Made by a program: the position numbers and the translations under genes
Source: Bacillus sp. 1780r2a1
Lineage (GTDB): Bacteria; Bacillota; Bacilli; Bacillales; Bacillaceae_H
Length of the DNA: 64,000 nucleotides
NCBI GenBank assembly: GCA_024134725.1
Contig: CP099863.1
Location: 2,103,501-2,167,500, forward strand
Direction of reading: 5' to 3'
Shown: piece by piece, positions 1 through 9,122 of the stretch
Numbering within the stretch: the stretch's first letter is position 1
Layout: each line of letters opens with the position of its first letter
Notes under the pieces: model-generated
What the model was told of the DNA's origin: nothing
Seen by the model: only the letters and a program-made list of their open reading frames with translations
Database searches by the model: none

Positions 1-974
1 CATCTAACGGCAACTTCCCATTCATCTTTTACGATTCCTTCGTTACATGTTACACGGTCGATTAGAAATTTCGCATTTGGAAAAGAAGCAAATAAACTTA
101 CCAACATTCCTTGCATTTGATTAATACCAATTAAATCCTTATTGCATATATAATGGCTTACTGCGTTATCAGCATAAAAATCTTTTAAATGATTGAATAA
201 CTTCCATTCCCACACTAAGTTATACATCTTTAAAATGAAGTCTCCAATTTCAAATTTTGTTGATTGTGGAGAATAAACAGAAGGAACTCTTTGTCCTTCC
301 ATGGTTTGACTTAAACCAAAATCAGATTGAAATGGGGGTCTCTTATTTGGCATCTTCTTAGCAATTTCTATTGGATCAAAACCTAGTTGCTGTACAAGGT
401 GAAGATTATCTCTTACAAGCCATTCTTCAACAATTCTGTTAGAGTGAACAAAACAATCTACTATAGTTCTAAAATAAACTTTCTTCCCCGTAGCAGGTCC
501 AAAACTCGATTCTCCCAAATTCGTTGCATTGGAAGAAATACGGTGAGAAGATAAAAATCCCTCTTGATCATTTCCAGACCATATAACGTTTTCACCAATT
601 AACTTCCGATCTGGAAAAGCATGTAATGTTTGAAGCGTTCCTGATACTACTTCGTTAATGCCCTGCACGCTTTGACTACCTAAGTGCATCGTAATGTTAT
701 TGTGATATGTTTGATAAATAATGCCTATCCCTTTATCTTCCCAAATATGATGAGTTATTTTAACAATGTAATCAACAAAATTAAGGTACTGTTTATCAAA
801 CCCTTGCATTCGTTGCTTACTTTCTGTATTGGTAAGAAATTCATTATAATCTGAGTATCCAAATGGCTTAATTTCTTTTGAGTTACCGTAAAAAACCTTC
901 TCATTATTAGGCTTATTGCTCGTATCCGTAGAGGATTTTGGAGCTTCTTGGCTCAATTCACTTAATTTTGTCAC
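1..974 (-). CDS. SnoaL-like (NTF2-fold) protein, partial at window edge
   Basis: The protein reads open from a GTG at 974 to the window edge, about 324 residues without a stop. The start follows a GAGGAGG ribosome binding site 8 bases upstream. The sequence (for example WSGNDQEGFLSSHR and VDCFVHSNRIVEEWLVRDN) matches SnoaL-like polyketide/ester cyclase proteins with a cystatin-like alpha+beta barrel. A second similar stretch (KLFNHLKDFYADNAVSHY) begins near residue 255, so it looks like two tandem domains. SnoaL-like proteins catalyse cyclisation, hydration or isomerisation on small organic acids or polyketides; the substrate here is unknown. The C terminus lies outside the window. It shares a palindromic operator type with the similar gene at 5924-6940, so both are probably induced together. 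Confidence 0.75.
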   Translation of the reverse strand, partial: MTKLSELSQEAPKSSTDTSNKPNNEKVFYGNSKEIKPFGYSDYNEFLTNTESKQRMQGFDKQYLNFVDYIVKITHHIWEDKGIGIIYQTYHNNITMHLGSQSVQGINEVVSGTLQTLHAFPDRKLIGENVIWSGNDQEGFLSSHRISSNATNLGESSFGPATGKKVYFRTIVDCFVHSNRIVEEWLVRDNLHLVQQLGFDPIEIAKKMPNKRPPFQSDFGLSQTMEGQRVPSVYSPQSTKFEIGDFILKMYNLVWEWKLFNHLKDFYADNAVSHYICNKDLIGINQMQGMLVSLFASFPNAKFLIDRVTCNEGIVKDEWEVAVR

Positions 975-998
975 GATACTAGCCTCCTCTTATGGTAG

Positions 999-1016
999 TT
1001 TGAATGCGCATTCAAA
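999..1016. promoter_or_regulatory. LacI-type operator 1
   Basis: An 18-base perfect palindrome with core TTGAATGCGCATTCAA and central CpG lies just upstream of the ribosome binding site of the partial SnoaL-like gene and just downstream of the SDR stop codon. A central CG is typical of LacI/GalR-family operators. Three related sites lie at 2926-2941, 5845-5862 and 6952-6971. Confidence 0.75.
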
Positions 1017-1038
1017 AATGCGTTTACAAATAAAGTGG

Positions 1039-1797
1039 TTAAATTGCTGTCCATCCACCATCAACTTTAATGGTTTCACCTGTGATAAAATTAGCCATGT
1101 CAGACGCTAAAAACAATACTGCACCCGTAACGTCTGATGGCTTAGCGATTGTTCCTAGAGGTATTCTACTTATAACATCTTGATAGAAGCTCTTATCTTC
1201 AAACATTCCTGATGTCAGTTCAGTTTCAATAAACGTTGGTGCCACAGCATTTACCTTTACATTATATGGTGCCCACTCAACGGCTAAAGCTTTGGTTAGC
1301 TGCATCCCTCCTCCTTTACTCGAACAATACGAGGCTCTGTTAATATAACCAACAAATGCCATCTGTGATAAGATATTGATGATTTTTCCGCTTTTTTGCT
1401 GGATAAAGTACTTACCAGCACGCTGTGAACAGAAGAAAATTCCTTTGAGATTGGTATCAATTACAGCATCCCAATCTTCTTCTGTTACTTCAATAGCAGG
1501 CTTTGCAATGTTTATTCCTGCATTATTGACAACGATATCTAACCCTCCCATGTGTGATACCGCACCATCTATCATTTTGTACACTTCATCTACATTTTGA
1601 ATATTTGCAGATATATAAGTGCAATTCGAATTGTAAGACCGTAACTCTTCAACAGCCTCGCGTAACGTAGATTCATTACGGCCCGTAATAACAACTGTTG
1701 AGCCTAATTTGGCGAATGATAATGCTATATCTTTACCAATTCCTTTGCCTCCACCTGTCACAATTACTTTTTTCTCTTGCAAATCAGCGAAATTCAT
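1039..1797 (-). CDS. SDR-family oxidoreductase
   Basis: This is a 252-residue classical short-chain dehydrogenase/reductase. Visible features are the cofactor motif TGGGKGIG (residues 14-21), NNAG (91-94), structural N116, and a catalytic set S144, Y157 and K161. A C-terminal GGETIKVDGG-like ending (ITGETIKVDGGW) is usual in gluconate/3-oxoacyl-type SDRs. It would interconvert an alcohol and a ketone using NAD(P)H in the cytoplasm. The ATG follows AGAGAGG. It lies 36 bases downstream of the LacI-family regulator and is probably co-transcribed with it, which places it in the same LacI-controlled catabolic unit. The substrate cannot be told from sequence. Confidence 0.88.
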   Translation of the reverse strand: MNFADLQEKKVIVTGGGKGIGKDIALSFAKLGSTVVITGRNESTLREAVEELRSYNSNCTYISANIQNVDEVYKMIDGAVSHMGGLDIVVNNAGINIAKPAIEVTEEDWDAVIDTNLKGIFFCSQRAGKYFIQQKSGKIINILSQMAFVGYINRASYCSSKGGGMQLTKALAVEWAPYNVKVNAVAPTFIETELTSGMFEDKSFYQDVISRIPLGTIAKPSDVTGAVLFLASDMANFITGETIKVDGGWTAI

Positions 1798-1833
1798 TTA
1801 GTTTACCTCTCTAACACTTGGGATGAAACAGCA

Positions 1834-2847
1834 CTAAATAGATGCCGTCGTTTTCCTTTGAACTAAATCCGGTTCCAATATGATTCGAAACCCTTCTTCT
1901 TGATTTTCTGTACGCTCAATGAGCAATAATAGTTTTTCCAACACAAGAGTTGCCATTTTTTCTTTAGGCTGGGTTATGGTAGTCAAACCAATATACTGAT
2001 TTTTAGCTAAATCAATATCATCAAACCCTACAACTGATAATTCCTGTGGGACTTTAATATTTTCACTGGCAGCAGCATCTAACACTGCTAGTGCCATTTG
2101 ATCGGATGCAGCAAAAAAGCCAGTAGGACGATTAGAAGACTTTAATAACTTTTTCGTAAATTGATAAACTTCATTGTATGAGAAATTTTGGCTATAAATA
2201 TAGTCTGTATTTATCGCAATACCTAACTCTTTTAAAGCATCCTGATAACCTAAATTTCTCAGATGTGTAGTGACATAAGTAGATGGGCCAGCAATATAGG
2301 CTATTTTACGATGATTTAAATTGTAAAGGTGCTCAACTGCTAGCTTGGCTCCTTTATAATTATCCACAGCAATATAATTGGCTTTTTCATGCTCTAAAAT
2401 ACTGTTAAATAACACAACGGGAAACCCTTGATCATATAACTCTTTTATTTGCTCGTTATCTTTGTTTGCCGCTGCAATAATGATTCCATCAACACGTTTC
2501 CCTTTGAGCGTCTGGATATACTTGTTTAAATTTTCTTCACTATGGTTTGTGTTACAAAGAATCACATCATACTGCATCTCCTGTGCTTTACCTGTAATGA
2601 CCTTTGCGGATTCAGCGAAAAAGGGGTTTGTAATATCTCCAACAATTAATCCAATAGTTCTCGTTTTGTTACTTGCTAAGCTTCTAGCAATTTCATCTCT
2701 TGTAAAGCCTAACTCTTCAATTGCTTTAAGTACTTTCTTTCTTGTAGTTTCTTTAATATGCGGATAGTTGTTCAACACTCTCGAGACTGTTGATTGAGAA
2801 ACTTTTGCTTTTTCCGCTACATCATACGCACTGATTCTGCCCTTCAT
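1834..2847 (-). CDS. LacI/GalR-family transcriptional repressor
   Basis: The N terminus carries a LacI helix-turn-helix (ISAYDVAEKAKVSQSTVSRVLN, about residues 4-25) followed by the hinge and a periplasmic-binding-protein-like effector domain (TIGLIVGDITNPFF onward). Length of about 337 residues is normal. I take the ATG at 2847 as start because GAAAGGG lies 9 bases upstream; a TTG at 2865 would add six residues with a poorer site. A 16-base palindrome lies 79 bases upstream, suggesting autoregulation. Its local targets are probably the SnoaL-like genes, the symporter-MFS operon and the downstream SDR gene, since all carry or follow the same palindrome. The inducer is unknown. Confidence 0.92.
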   Translation of the reverse strand: MKGRISAYDVAEKAKVSQSTVSRVLNNYPHIKETTRKKVLKAIEELGFTRDEIARSLASNKTRTIGLIVGDITNPFFAESAKVITGKAQEMQYDVILCNTNHSEENLNKYIQTLKGKRVDGIIIAAANKDNEQIKELYDQGFPVVLFNSILEHEKANYIAVDNYKGAKLAVEHLYNLNHRKIAYIAGPSTYVTTHLRNLGYQDALKELGIAINTDYIYSQNFSYNEVYQFTKKLLKSSNRPTGFFAASDQMALAVLDAAASENIKVPQELSVVGFDDIDLAKNQYIGLTTITQPKEKMATLVLEKLLLLIERTENQEEGFRIILEPDLVQRKTTASI

Positions 2848-2925
2848 TAACCAAAACCCTTTCAACCTACTTGTTTTTGAAGCTGGAAAGAAGATGAAGC
2901 ATTTTAAAATAGAGTAACACTCATC

Positions 2926-2941
2926 TTGAATCCGGATTCAA
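2926..2941. promoter_or_regulatory. LacI-type operator 2
   Basis: TTGAATCCGGATTCAA is a 16-base perfect palindrome with central CG, in the gap between the MFS gene stop (2984) and the LacI-family gene start (2847). It fits an autoregulatory operator for the lacI-SDR unit. Confidence 0.72.
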
Positions 2942-2983
2942 ACTAAATTATAATTGATAATTCTGATAATTTCAATAAATTTA

Positions 2984-4183
2984 TCATTTTTGCTGAATAG
3001 CCTTTTCACTCCTTATATTCACTGTAAATTCTTTTTTGAGAGTTATTTTCATAAACAAAGCGCAAAGAATAGACGTTATTCCTATTGCAAAGAAGCTGAC
3101 ATGTAGTGAAGAAAATTCGGATAACACTCCCATAATTACTGGACCTGCAAACATTCCTCCAGCATATACGCTTTGAAAGATCCCCATTCGAGTCGACTGT
3201 TTCCGATACGGAATTTCATAGATACTTAAAGATGTTAACACCGTGAAATTCATACCAAACGCTATACCCGCAGTTGCCTGTAAAATGAACAACGTTATTA
3301 AATTAGGCGCATAAGGGATAAACATGACTGTAATACCTTGCAATAAAGCACCTATAATACCTGTCTTAACAATTCCTAGCTTTTTGTAAAAAAACGGAGC
3401 ACATAAAGCAGTGGCAATCCCATATAAGATTAGATGGGTATTGGATAGCCAGCTTATCATGTATGGATTTGCACCTAGTGCAACTGCAACTAGCGGCGTG
3501 AAAGTATCTCTCGTACCAAAAGGTACCATTATAGAGACAGTTGCCAGCAGACCTATAAGCCAGATGGCTTTATCACTAAGTTGCTCACCTAGAATCTTTA
3601 AATCATATTGAACTTTACATTCTGTATGTTGCTTTTCATTCACAAAGAATGATAAAAGCAATGCAATAAATGCAGCTATAACAGCTACGATAAAGCTATA
3701 CTCATACCCGTACTGATTTGCGACGATTCCACCAATGGTAGAGCCTATTAAAGAGCCTGCTGGTGATGCTATCCCTAGAATAGCAACAGCTTTTGCCGCT
3801 TCTTTCACACCGAAAAATGAAGCAAACATAACATTGTAAATCACCCATGTAGAGCCAGTAATACCATCTGATATCTTCCCTAAATATAGAGTAGCAGCAC
3901 TTGGAAACAAAAAAGCAATCGACCAGCAAATGATTGTAATGCAAAGTCCTACCTGAATAAATAGCTTTCTTTTTAAAAGCATATCTGACAGGACACCTAC
4001 AGGTAGCCTAGTAAATAAGGATGCTAAGCCAGCTACTCCTACAATCCCACCAACAACCGATGGGGTAATTCCAATTTCAGTTGCAAATGTTGAAATGAAC
4101 GGATCAAATGCTGAAATGCTCATAAAAAACAGCAGGCTCATGATGAAAAAAAGTATCATATCAAGACGTACATTCTTTTTCAC
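2984..4183 (-). CDS. MFS transporter
   Basis: This is a roughly 399-residue polytopic membrane protein with about 12 hydrophobic segments and major-facilitator features, such as the loop 2-3 motif GVLSDMLLKRKLF after helix 2 and a repeated two-half organisation. It should move a small solute across the cytoplasmic membrane, either uptake or efflux. I prefer GTG at 4183 (MKKNVRLD) because AGGAG sits 7 bases upstream; a GTG at 4207 gives eight more residues. It starts within about 50 bases of the symporter stop on the same strand, so the two form an operon under the operator at 5845-5862. Substrate unknown; probably related to the SnoaL/SDR pathway. Confidence 0.85.
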   Translation of the reverse strand: MKKNVRLDMILFFIMSLLFFMSISAFDPFISTFATEIGITPSVVGGIVGVAGLASLFTRLPVGVLSDMLLKRKLFIQVGLCITIICWSIAFLFPSAATLYLGKISDGITGSTWVIYNVMFASFFGVKEAAKAVAILGIASPAGSLIGSTIGGIVANQYGYEYSFIVAVIAAFIALLLSFFVNEKQHTECKVQYDLKILGEQLSDKAIWLIGLLATVSIMVPFGTRDTFTPLVAVALGANPYMISWLSNTHLILYGIATALCAPFFYKKLGIVKTGIIGALLQGITVMFIPYAPNLITLFILQATAGIAFGMNFTVLTSLSIYEIPYRKQSTRMGIFQSVYAGGMFAGPVIMGVLSEFSSLHVSFFAIGITSILCALFMKITLKKEFTVNIRSEKAIQQK

Positions 4184-4229
4184 CTTATCACTCCTATTAC
4201 GTTCCACCTCTCACTTTTTCGCTTCCATT

Positions 4230-5822
4230 CTATAGCTGAATGAATATAAACAGCAAAACTTGTGCAATAAATAGTCCTATTAAAGCATAGGAATACTTAT
4301 CTATTCCCCCTGGAATAATTGAGTGCCCGTATTCATCTGTCGTATTACCTTCTTCTATAAGTTTTGCTCTTTGACCATTAAACGTGAACTCTTCAAGCTC
4401 AATTTTCCTGCTGCTTTTTAAAAGATGGCTAGCAAGATAACCGATAGTAAATGTAATGATGCAACCGATTGGATAGTTCCAGAGCCAGTTTACGACGCCT
4501 AAATTTCCAATATAAATTGTAAGAAGAATCCCAGAGACAAACCCTATAGCTACGCCAGCATCGTTTGCTTTCTTTGTAAACATGGCCAGTAAAAACATGG
4601 CTAATATAGCTCCTGAAAAGTAAGATAGGTAGCTTCCCACCACTTTTAAGATCGATGCAGTAGTTCCGCTGAATGCTAATAAGGTAAACGCAATGAGTAA
4701 TACCCCAAACACTAAAGTAAAAGTCATTGAGACCTTTACTGAAGCTTGTTTCCCATTACTAACAAACTTTTCATAAATATCTTTAATAAACACAGTAGTT
4801 ACAGAGTTTAATACTGAATCAATACTTGACATCGCAGCAGCGAATACGCCTGCCATGATTAATCCTAATATCCCTACAGGAATAGCATCAGCAATGAATG
4901 TAATCATCACGCTGTTAGAGTTATCAAACTTTTCACCATCGAAGTATACAAAAAGCAGTAAGCCAATAATCATAAACACAAAATACAAAATATTCATCAC
5001 GAAGCCACTAATACAAATGGAGCGCTTCACTTCATTTATTGACTTGGCAGCGAACATTCGTTGAGTTTGCGTTTGATCGGTCGCATAATATTTAAGCCAC
5101 ATAAATAGTCCACCGATTAGAGCTACCCATACACCATTTTCTAACTTGGCATCAAAAGAGAAGTTTAGTGCATCGAGCTTCCCTTCTTCTTTTACTACTT
5201 TCATAGCATCAAAGAACCCTATGTCCATATTCATTAAGATAATAACAATGGTGGCAATAACTCCTCCCCAGAGAACACACATTTGAACGGCATCCGTCCA
5301 AATTACAGCTTTTATTCCCCCTAGTAACGTGTAAAAAATAGAAACAGCAACAACAAGGGGAACTACTACGGTTAGTGGCCAGCCTGTAAATGTTTGAATA
5401 ACTAGAGAAGGGATAAATAAAAACGACCCAACTTGAATGACGTTTGAAACAATGAAACCTAACACGACTAGAAGTCTACTTTTCCCACCTAACCTCATTT
5501 CGATGTATTCATAAATTGAAGTTACTCGTAAATTATAGAAAAAAGGCAAGAAGATTGATAAGGTTAGTACTAATACAAGAGGTATACTGAAATTCAACAT
5601 GAATGCGACTAAACCAGATTCATAAGCCCAGCCTGGTCCACCGATAAAGCCATTTGCACTTACAGTAGTAGCTGCTATCGATAAGGCAATAGGAAAAGTT
5701 GCAACAGATCTTCCACCTACAAAATAATCATCTTGATTGTCATTGTCCTTTCCCAACTTGTAACCCATAGTAACCAAAGCCAGCATATACACGGCGACAA
5801 CAATTATATCTATTGAACTCAT
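4230..5822 (-). CDS. Sodium:solute symporter (SSS family)
   Basis: The 530-residue protein has about 13 membrane segments and SSS-family signatures: DDYFVGGRS near residue 30, the SIAATTVSANGFIGGPGWAYESG region in helix 2, and GVFAAAMSSIDSVLNSVTT near residue 325. Members use the Na+ gradient to import sugars, organic acids or amino acids. The ATG at 5822 follows a G-rich site (GAGGGGGG) at a long spacing of 12 bases. A TTG at 5861 in the same frame lies inside the palindromic operator and is unlikely to be used. First gene of an operon with the MFS transporter and probably the substrate importer of the LacI-controlled cluster. Confidence 0.9.
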   Translation of the reverse strand: MSSIDIIVVAVYMLALVTMGYKLGKDNDNQDDYFVGGRSVATFPIALSIAATTVSANGFIGGPGWAYESGLVAFMLNFSIPLVLVLTLSIFLPFFYNLRVTSIYEYIEMRLGGKSRLLVVLGFIVSNVIQVGSFLFIPSLVIQTFTGWPLTVVVPLVVAVSIFYTLLGGIKAVIWTDAVQMCVLWGGVIATIVIILMNMDIGFFDAMKVVKEEGKLDALNFSFDAKLENGVWVALIGGLFMWLKYYATDQTQTQRMFAAKSINEVKRSICISGFVMNILYFVFMIIGLLLFVYFDGEKFDNSNSVMITFIADAIPVGILGLIMAGVFAAAMSSIDSVLNSVTTVFIKDIYEKFVSNGKQASVKVSMTFTLVFGVLLIAFTLLAFSGTTASILKVVGSYLSYFSGAILAMFLLAMFTKKANDAGVAIGFVSGILLTIYIGNLGVVNWLWNYPIGCIITFTIGYLASHLLKSSRKIELEEFTFNGQRAKLIEEGNTTDEYGHSIIPGGIDKYSYALIGLFIAQVLLFIFIQL

Positions 5823-5844
5823 ATGTTTATAAAACCCCCCTCTT

Positions 5845-5862
5845 TTTGAATGCGGATTCAAA
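5845..5862. promoter_or_regulatory. LacI-type operator 3
   Basis: TTTGAATGCGGATTCAAA is palindromic except for one central G/G pair. It lies immediately upstream of the symporter ribosome binding site. Its two halves combine those of operators 1 and 2. Confidence 0.72.
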
Positions 5863-5923
5863 CATTGTCAAAACCAATCTATTCTCTATAATGTTGATAA
5901 ATCATTTCTACAGAATTAATGCA

Positions 5924-6940
5924 TTAAACTAATTTAGGGTTCATAATTTCTTGCGTCCGTTGAATAATGTCGACACCTTGTTGTTTTAGCCAATACGGAA
6001 TATCAATAAATACCCAGTTCTCTAAAAGCTTTTCTCCATCTCGATAATATACGTCTACTACCTGCATATCTGCGCGAATATTACCTCCTGGCAAACCTAG
6101 AAAACCTCCGGCCGGTGTATTTGAAAGGTTGGGCCATCCAAAAAAACAGGCAAAAGAACCTTCGGCAAAGCGACAGACATGTCCATTAAATTCTTTATCT
6201 TTAAGGTTATTTCGAAAAGGAAGTTGATGTTGTTTCTGATACCTTGGTATCGTATAACTGGCACCTATTCCTCCGGGACCGTACCAAATCATGTCCTCTG
6301 ACCAGCTCCGCTCCAGTACGTGGGGAGGGCACCCGGCTTCTTCATTTTTATTTAGCTCAGATAAATCATTTACCATTTGATTAACAAGGTTTAACGTTTT
6401 AATTCCTTCTTCCGGATTAGCATCTTCAAATAAAAGACCATCGTGATTTTTTGGACCCGGATATACATAATATGTACCTGTCGATGGTGGTAAAGGATTA
6501 ATACCAGCTTGAAGCATAAAGCCAATGATGTCTACAAATAGGCCGGTTTGAGTAATTTTTCCGTCTTCCACACAATTAAATTCTGCGTATCTTAAATTAA
6601 TCATTTTTCCTGTTCTTGGAATACCAAGCCAATCCTCATCAAAGAGCCCCATAAAGTGCCCCATACTCATTACCCATTTCTCTCCACCAATTTCATTTGT
6701 TCCTGCTATAAATATATCTTGGCGACGCTGAAGTCTTTTTATTGATTTTAGTAGTGGTCTCCAAAACGATGTGACTACTGCATGACTTCCTTGCTGTTCT
6801 CGAAAAGGATATACGCCTCTCCAAAGGTAATTTTCACTTGTGTACTCTTTTAGTACGCCCTCTACATCCTTAAGTGAAGCTTCCTCAAGAGCATTAAAGT
6901 AATTCATTACAATCTTTTTTTCATCCTGGTAATTACTCAT
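5924..6940 (-). CDS. Tandem SnoaL-like (NTF2-fold) protein
   Basis: The 338-residue protein is built of two SnoaL-like halves. The first starts near residue 5 (KKIVMNYFNALEEASLKDVEGVLKEY) and the second near residue 185 (NLVNQMVNDLSELNKNEEAG), each ending with a DVYYRDGEKLLENWVFIDI-type strand pair. No signal peptide is present. The family contains cyclases, dehydratases and isomerases acting on small or aromatic substrates; no specific substrate can be inferred. The ATG follows AAAAAGGAGG. A consensus -10 (TATAAT) directly abuts a 20-base palindrome just upstream, so repression by the local LacI protein is likely. It is analogous to the partial gene at the left window edge. Confidence 0.78.
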   Translation of the reverse strand: MSNYQDEKKIVMNYFNALEEASLKDVEGVLKEYTSENYLWRGVYPFREQQGSHAVVTSFWRPLLKSIKRLQRRQDIFIAGTNEIGGEKWVMSMGHFMGLFDEDWLGIPRTGKMINLRYAEFNCVEDGKITQTGLFVDIIGFMLQAGINPLPPSTGTYYVYPGPKNHDGLLFEDANPEEGIKTLNLVNQMVNDLSELNKNEEAGCPPHVLERSWSEDMIWYGPGGIGASYTIPRYQKQHQLPFRNNLKDKEFNGHVCRFAEGSFACFFGWPNLSNTPAGGFLGLPGGNIRADMQVVDVYYRDGEKLLENWVFIDIPYWLKQQGVDIIQRTQEIMNPKLV

Positions 6941-6951
6941 TGCAACCTCCT

Positions 6952-6971
6952 TTTTGAATGCGCATTCAAAA
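6952..6971. promoter_or_regulatory. LacI-type operator 4 overlapping promoter
   Basis: A 20-base perfect palindrome, TTTTGAATGCGCATTCAAAA, is the longest of the four sites. On the minus strand the hexamer TATAAT (6971-6976) touches it, so the palindrome would cover the transcription start. This is a classic repressor position. Confidence 0.8.
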
Positions 6972-6976
6972 TTATA

Positions 6977-7457
6977 TAAAGTAACAAACTCTTATTTATA
7001 TTGAATAATATCGAATTTCAAACGAAAAGTAAATAGTAAATTTAGAATATTTATAATATTTAAATTTGCGCTCTCCTTTATTCCATCAAAATAAAATATC
7101 ACATATTTAGCTAGTTATATATAAATTCATAGCTTTACAGTAGAATGAAAAATGTCTTCTGTTTTTTAATTCACCACTAGCAATAATTAAAGGATCATCG
7201 ATAGATATACTTGGCTTTTTAATAATGTCAGCAATATAAACAACCCTCACACTGGTTTCAACGAATGTATTGTTACTTCTGAAGACGATATGAATAGCTC
7301 CATATACTTTTTGATCTCCAATCCTGACATAAGTAAATTCTTTGACATAATCACTGATAAATTGTTAAGGAACGATGAAGAATTGAGGAATAAAGTCATG
7401 TAGGAGGAAAGAGATATATTGGCTAGATTTTTTATAGCCATAACATTTATTTTATAT
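6977..7457. other. Intergenic region with possible gene remnant
   Basis: Mostly AT-rich sequence with no complete gene. On the plus strand, 7236-7402 reads open in one frame (NNPHTGFNECIVTSEDDMNSS and onward to ELRNKVM, then TAG) but has no start, so it may be the tail of a lost gene. A GGAGG lies just after its stop. Confidence 0.35.
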
Positions 7458-7497
7458 AAAAAGGTGATACGAGAAGATTATCTCGTATCACCTTTTT
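7458..7497. terminator. Strong bidirectional terminator
   Basis: A perfect 17-base stem (AAAAAGGTGATACGAGA, 7458-7474, with 7481-7497) and a 6-base loop end in T-runs on both strands. It directly follows the stop codon of the secreted-protein gene on the minus strand. Confidence 0.9.
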
Positions 7498-7498
7498 A

Positions 7499-8704
7499 TT
7501 AGTTATTAAGTGAAATTGATTGAACAATATTACCTCCGCTTGGACCACCAATTACAAATTTTGCTTCATAAGCAACGGTTGTTTTAGCAGGCACTGAAAA
7601 CGTATAGTATTGAATGTTACTACCTGGTGCTACTTGTGTGCTTCTCCACGTATTATCGCTACCTCGATATGCAATAAATGCATTTGAAGAAGGGTTTCCT
7701 TTGTAGTTAGCTGATACAGTTCTTGCTCGGGTACCGTTGTTTGTAACGGACCCTTTGACTGTGTATACAACACCCCAGTTAGCTAGATTCCCATACTTTC
7801 CTTCCCCATCTGATGGACGAAGAGCATCAACAGTTCCCCAACCTGGCATATCGAACGAAAGCATGTCATTTGTAATAGCATTTTGATTATTTACCGGACT
7901 AATGCTGCTAACCCACCCGCCTGAACGAATACTTGAACTTCCATATGTCCCTGTACTGACGTTGTAATTTGGATATTGAACAGCTAGTACGCCTTGAGCA
8001 TCCGAATCGCTAATCGTAAAATTGACGTTTGCTGCTGTCACTTCCGAATAAGGACTCATTCCTTTGTAAACGCGTGCTTCATGCGTTCCATCGCTTTCTA
8101 TTCGCTGAACATAGCCCATATATGCTGTAGATCCATCTAAAGCACTGAAATTCCGATATGCCGTGTTGTTCATAATTACCTGTCCGCCTGAAATAGTAAA
8201 GTCAATAACACCGCTAAAGAAGCTACCGTTGGTAACGGAGTTATCTTTACGCATAATCCACTGACTCCCTCCAGCTGGAACTGTGTAGGAAGTTCCTGTT
8301 GAAGAATACGCACTAAACATTTGTTCAAACGGTCGCCCTCCGAACACGCTTGCTTCGTATCCACTACCATTTACAGTTACTGTTACTGGATAAGAGTTTG
8401 GATTATAGAGTTGAATACCAAATCCAATTGTAGACCCTGATCGATTAACATGTTCAAAGAAATTACGATACTTTCCTGGAGCTAACGTATCTCGGTAAAT
8501 AGACTTGTCTCCTAGATTCGCATCCCCTAAATCTCCGTTGTAAATTTGCTCCGGGTTATTCACAAAGATTAACGAGCGACCCCCGCCCTTTGTGTAGCTA
8601 ACCGTTGGTACAGTTGCTGCTTCTGTTGCTAAAGTAAACAATCCTGAAAATAAAAGTACTCCTACTAACATAATTGATGTAGCCAATCTTTTCACGTTCT
8701 GCAC
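7499..8704 (-). CDS. Secreted protein of unknown function
   Basis: The 401-residue protein begins with a typical signal peptide (charged MQNVKRLA, a hydrophobic core, then TEAA near residue 30). The mature part is rich in Gly, Ser, Asn and Thr with beta-strand-like repeats, as in extracellular or cell-surface proteins. No catalytic motif is recognisable. Two stretches, around residues 95-120 (NPNSYPVTVTVNGSG) and 310-335 (GSVTNNGTRARTVSANYKG), resemble Ig-like beta-sandwich modules. The gene is divergent from the lipase-like secreted hydrolase and has its own strong terminator. Function is not known. Confidence 0.75.
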   Translation of the reverse strand: MQNVKRLATSIMLVGVLLFSGLFTLATEAATVPTVSYTKGGGRSLIFVNNPEQIYNGDLGDANLGDKSIYRDTLAPGKYRNFFEHVNRSGSTIGFGIQLYNPNSYPVTVTVNGSGYEASVFGGRPFEQMFSAYSSTGTSYTVPAGGSQWIMRKDNSVTNGSFFSGVIDFTISGGQVIMNNTAYRNFSALDGSTAYMGYVQRIESDGTHEARVYKGMSPYSEVTAANVNFTISDSDAQGVLAVQYPNYNVSTGTYGSSSIRSGGWVSSISPVNNQNAITNDMLSFDMPGWGTVDALRPSDGEGKYGNLANWGVVYTVKGSVTNNGTRARTVSANYKGNPSSNAFIAYRGSDNTWRSTQVAPGSNIQYYTFSVPAKTTVAYEAKFVIGGPSGGNIVQSISLNN

Positions 8705-9122
8705 ACCTCTCCAACAAAATAATCTAAAGCTCCTTCTTTTTATTCGAGAGTTGCCCTTAAACTCCTCTATATTTCTTATTTGAAAGTCTATATTTTAGCT
8801 AATTAAAAATTAGATTTCACAATATAGAGAGATCTATTGTTCTTTTTTGACCACCGTATAATGAAACTATCTGTATAATCAATTATGATTTGTTCTATAA
8901 GTTTATGCATATTAAAATTCCCTTTTCATTATATCAATGACTATAAGAATCACATACATCATCACTTCATCTCCTAATTATGCTTCTAAAAATGCCCTCC
9001 ATTAGAAACATTTTTAGAACAATAAAGAAAGCGCATACATTTTAGTTAAAATATATTGAAAATTAAAAATATTGAACTATACTGGTTAATAGAATACAAA
9101 ACTTCATTTGGAGGTTGATGAT
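8705..9122. other. Divergent intergenic region with cre-like site
   Basis: This 418-base AT-rich gap separates two divergent secreted-protein genes and must hold both promoters. At 9025-9039 the sequence AAGAAAGCGCATACA matches the CcpA catabolite-response consensus WTGNAANCGNWNNCA except for position 2. That would fit carbon control of the lipase-like gene but is a single-site guess. Confidence 0.4.
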
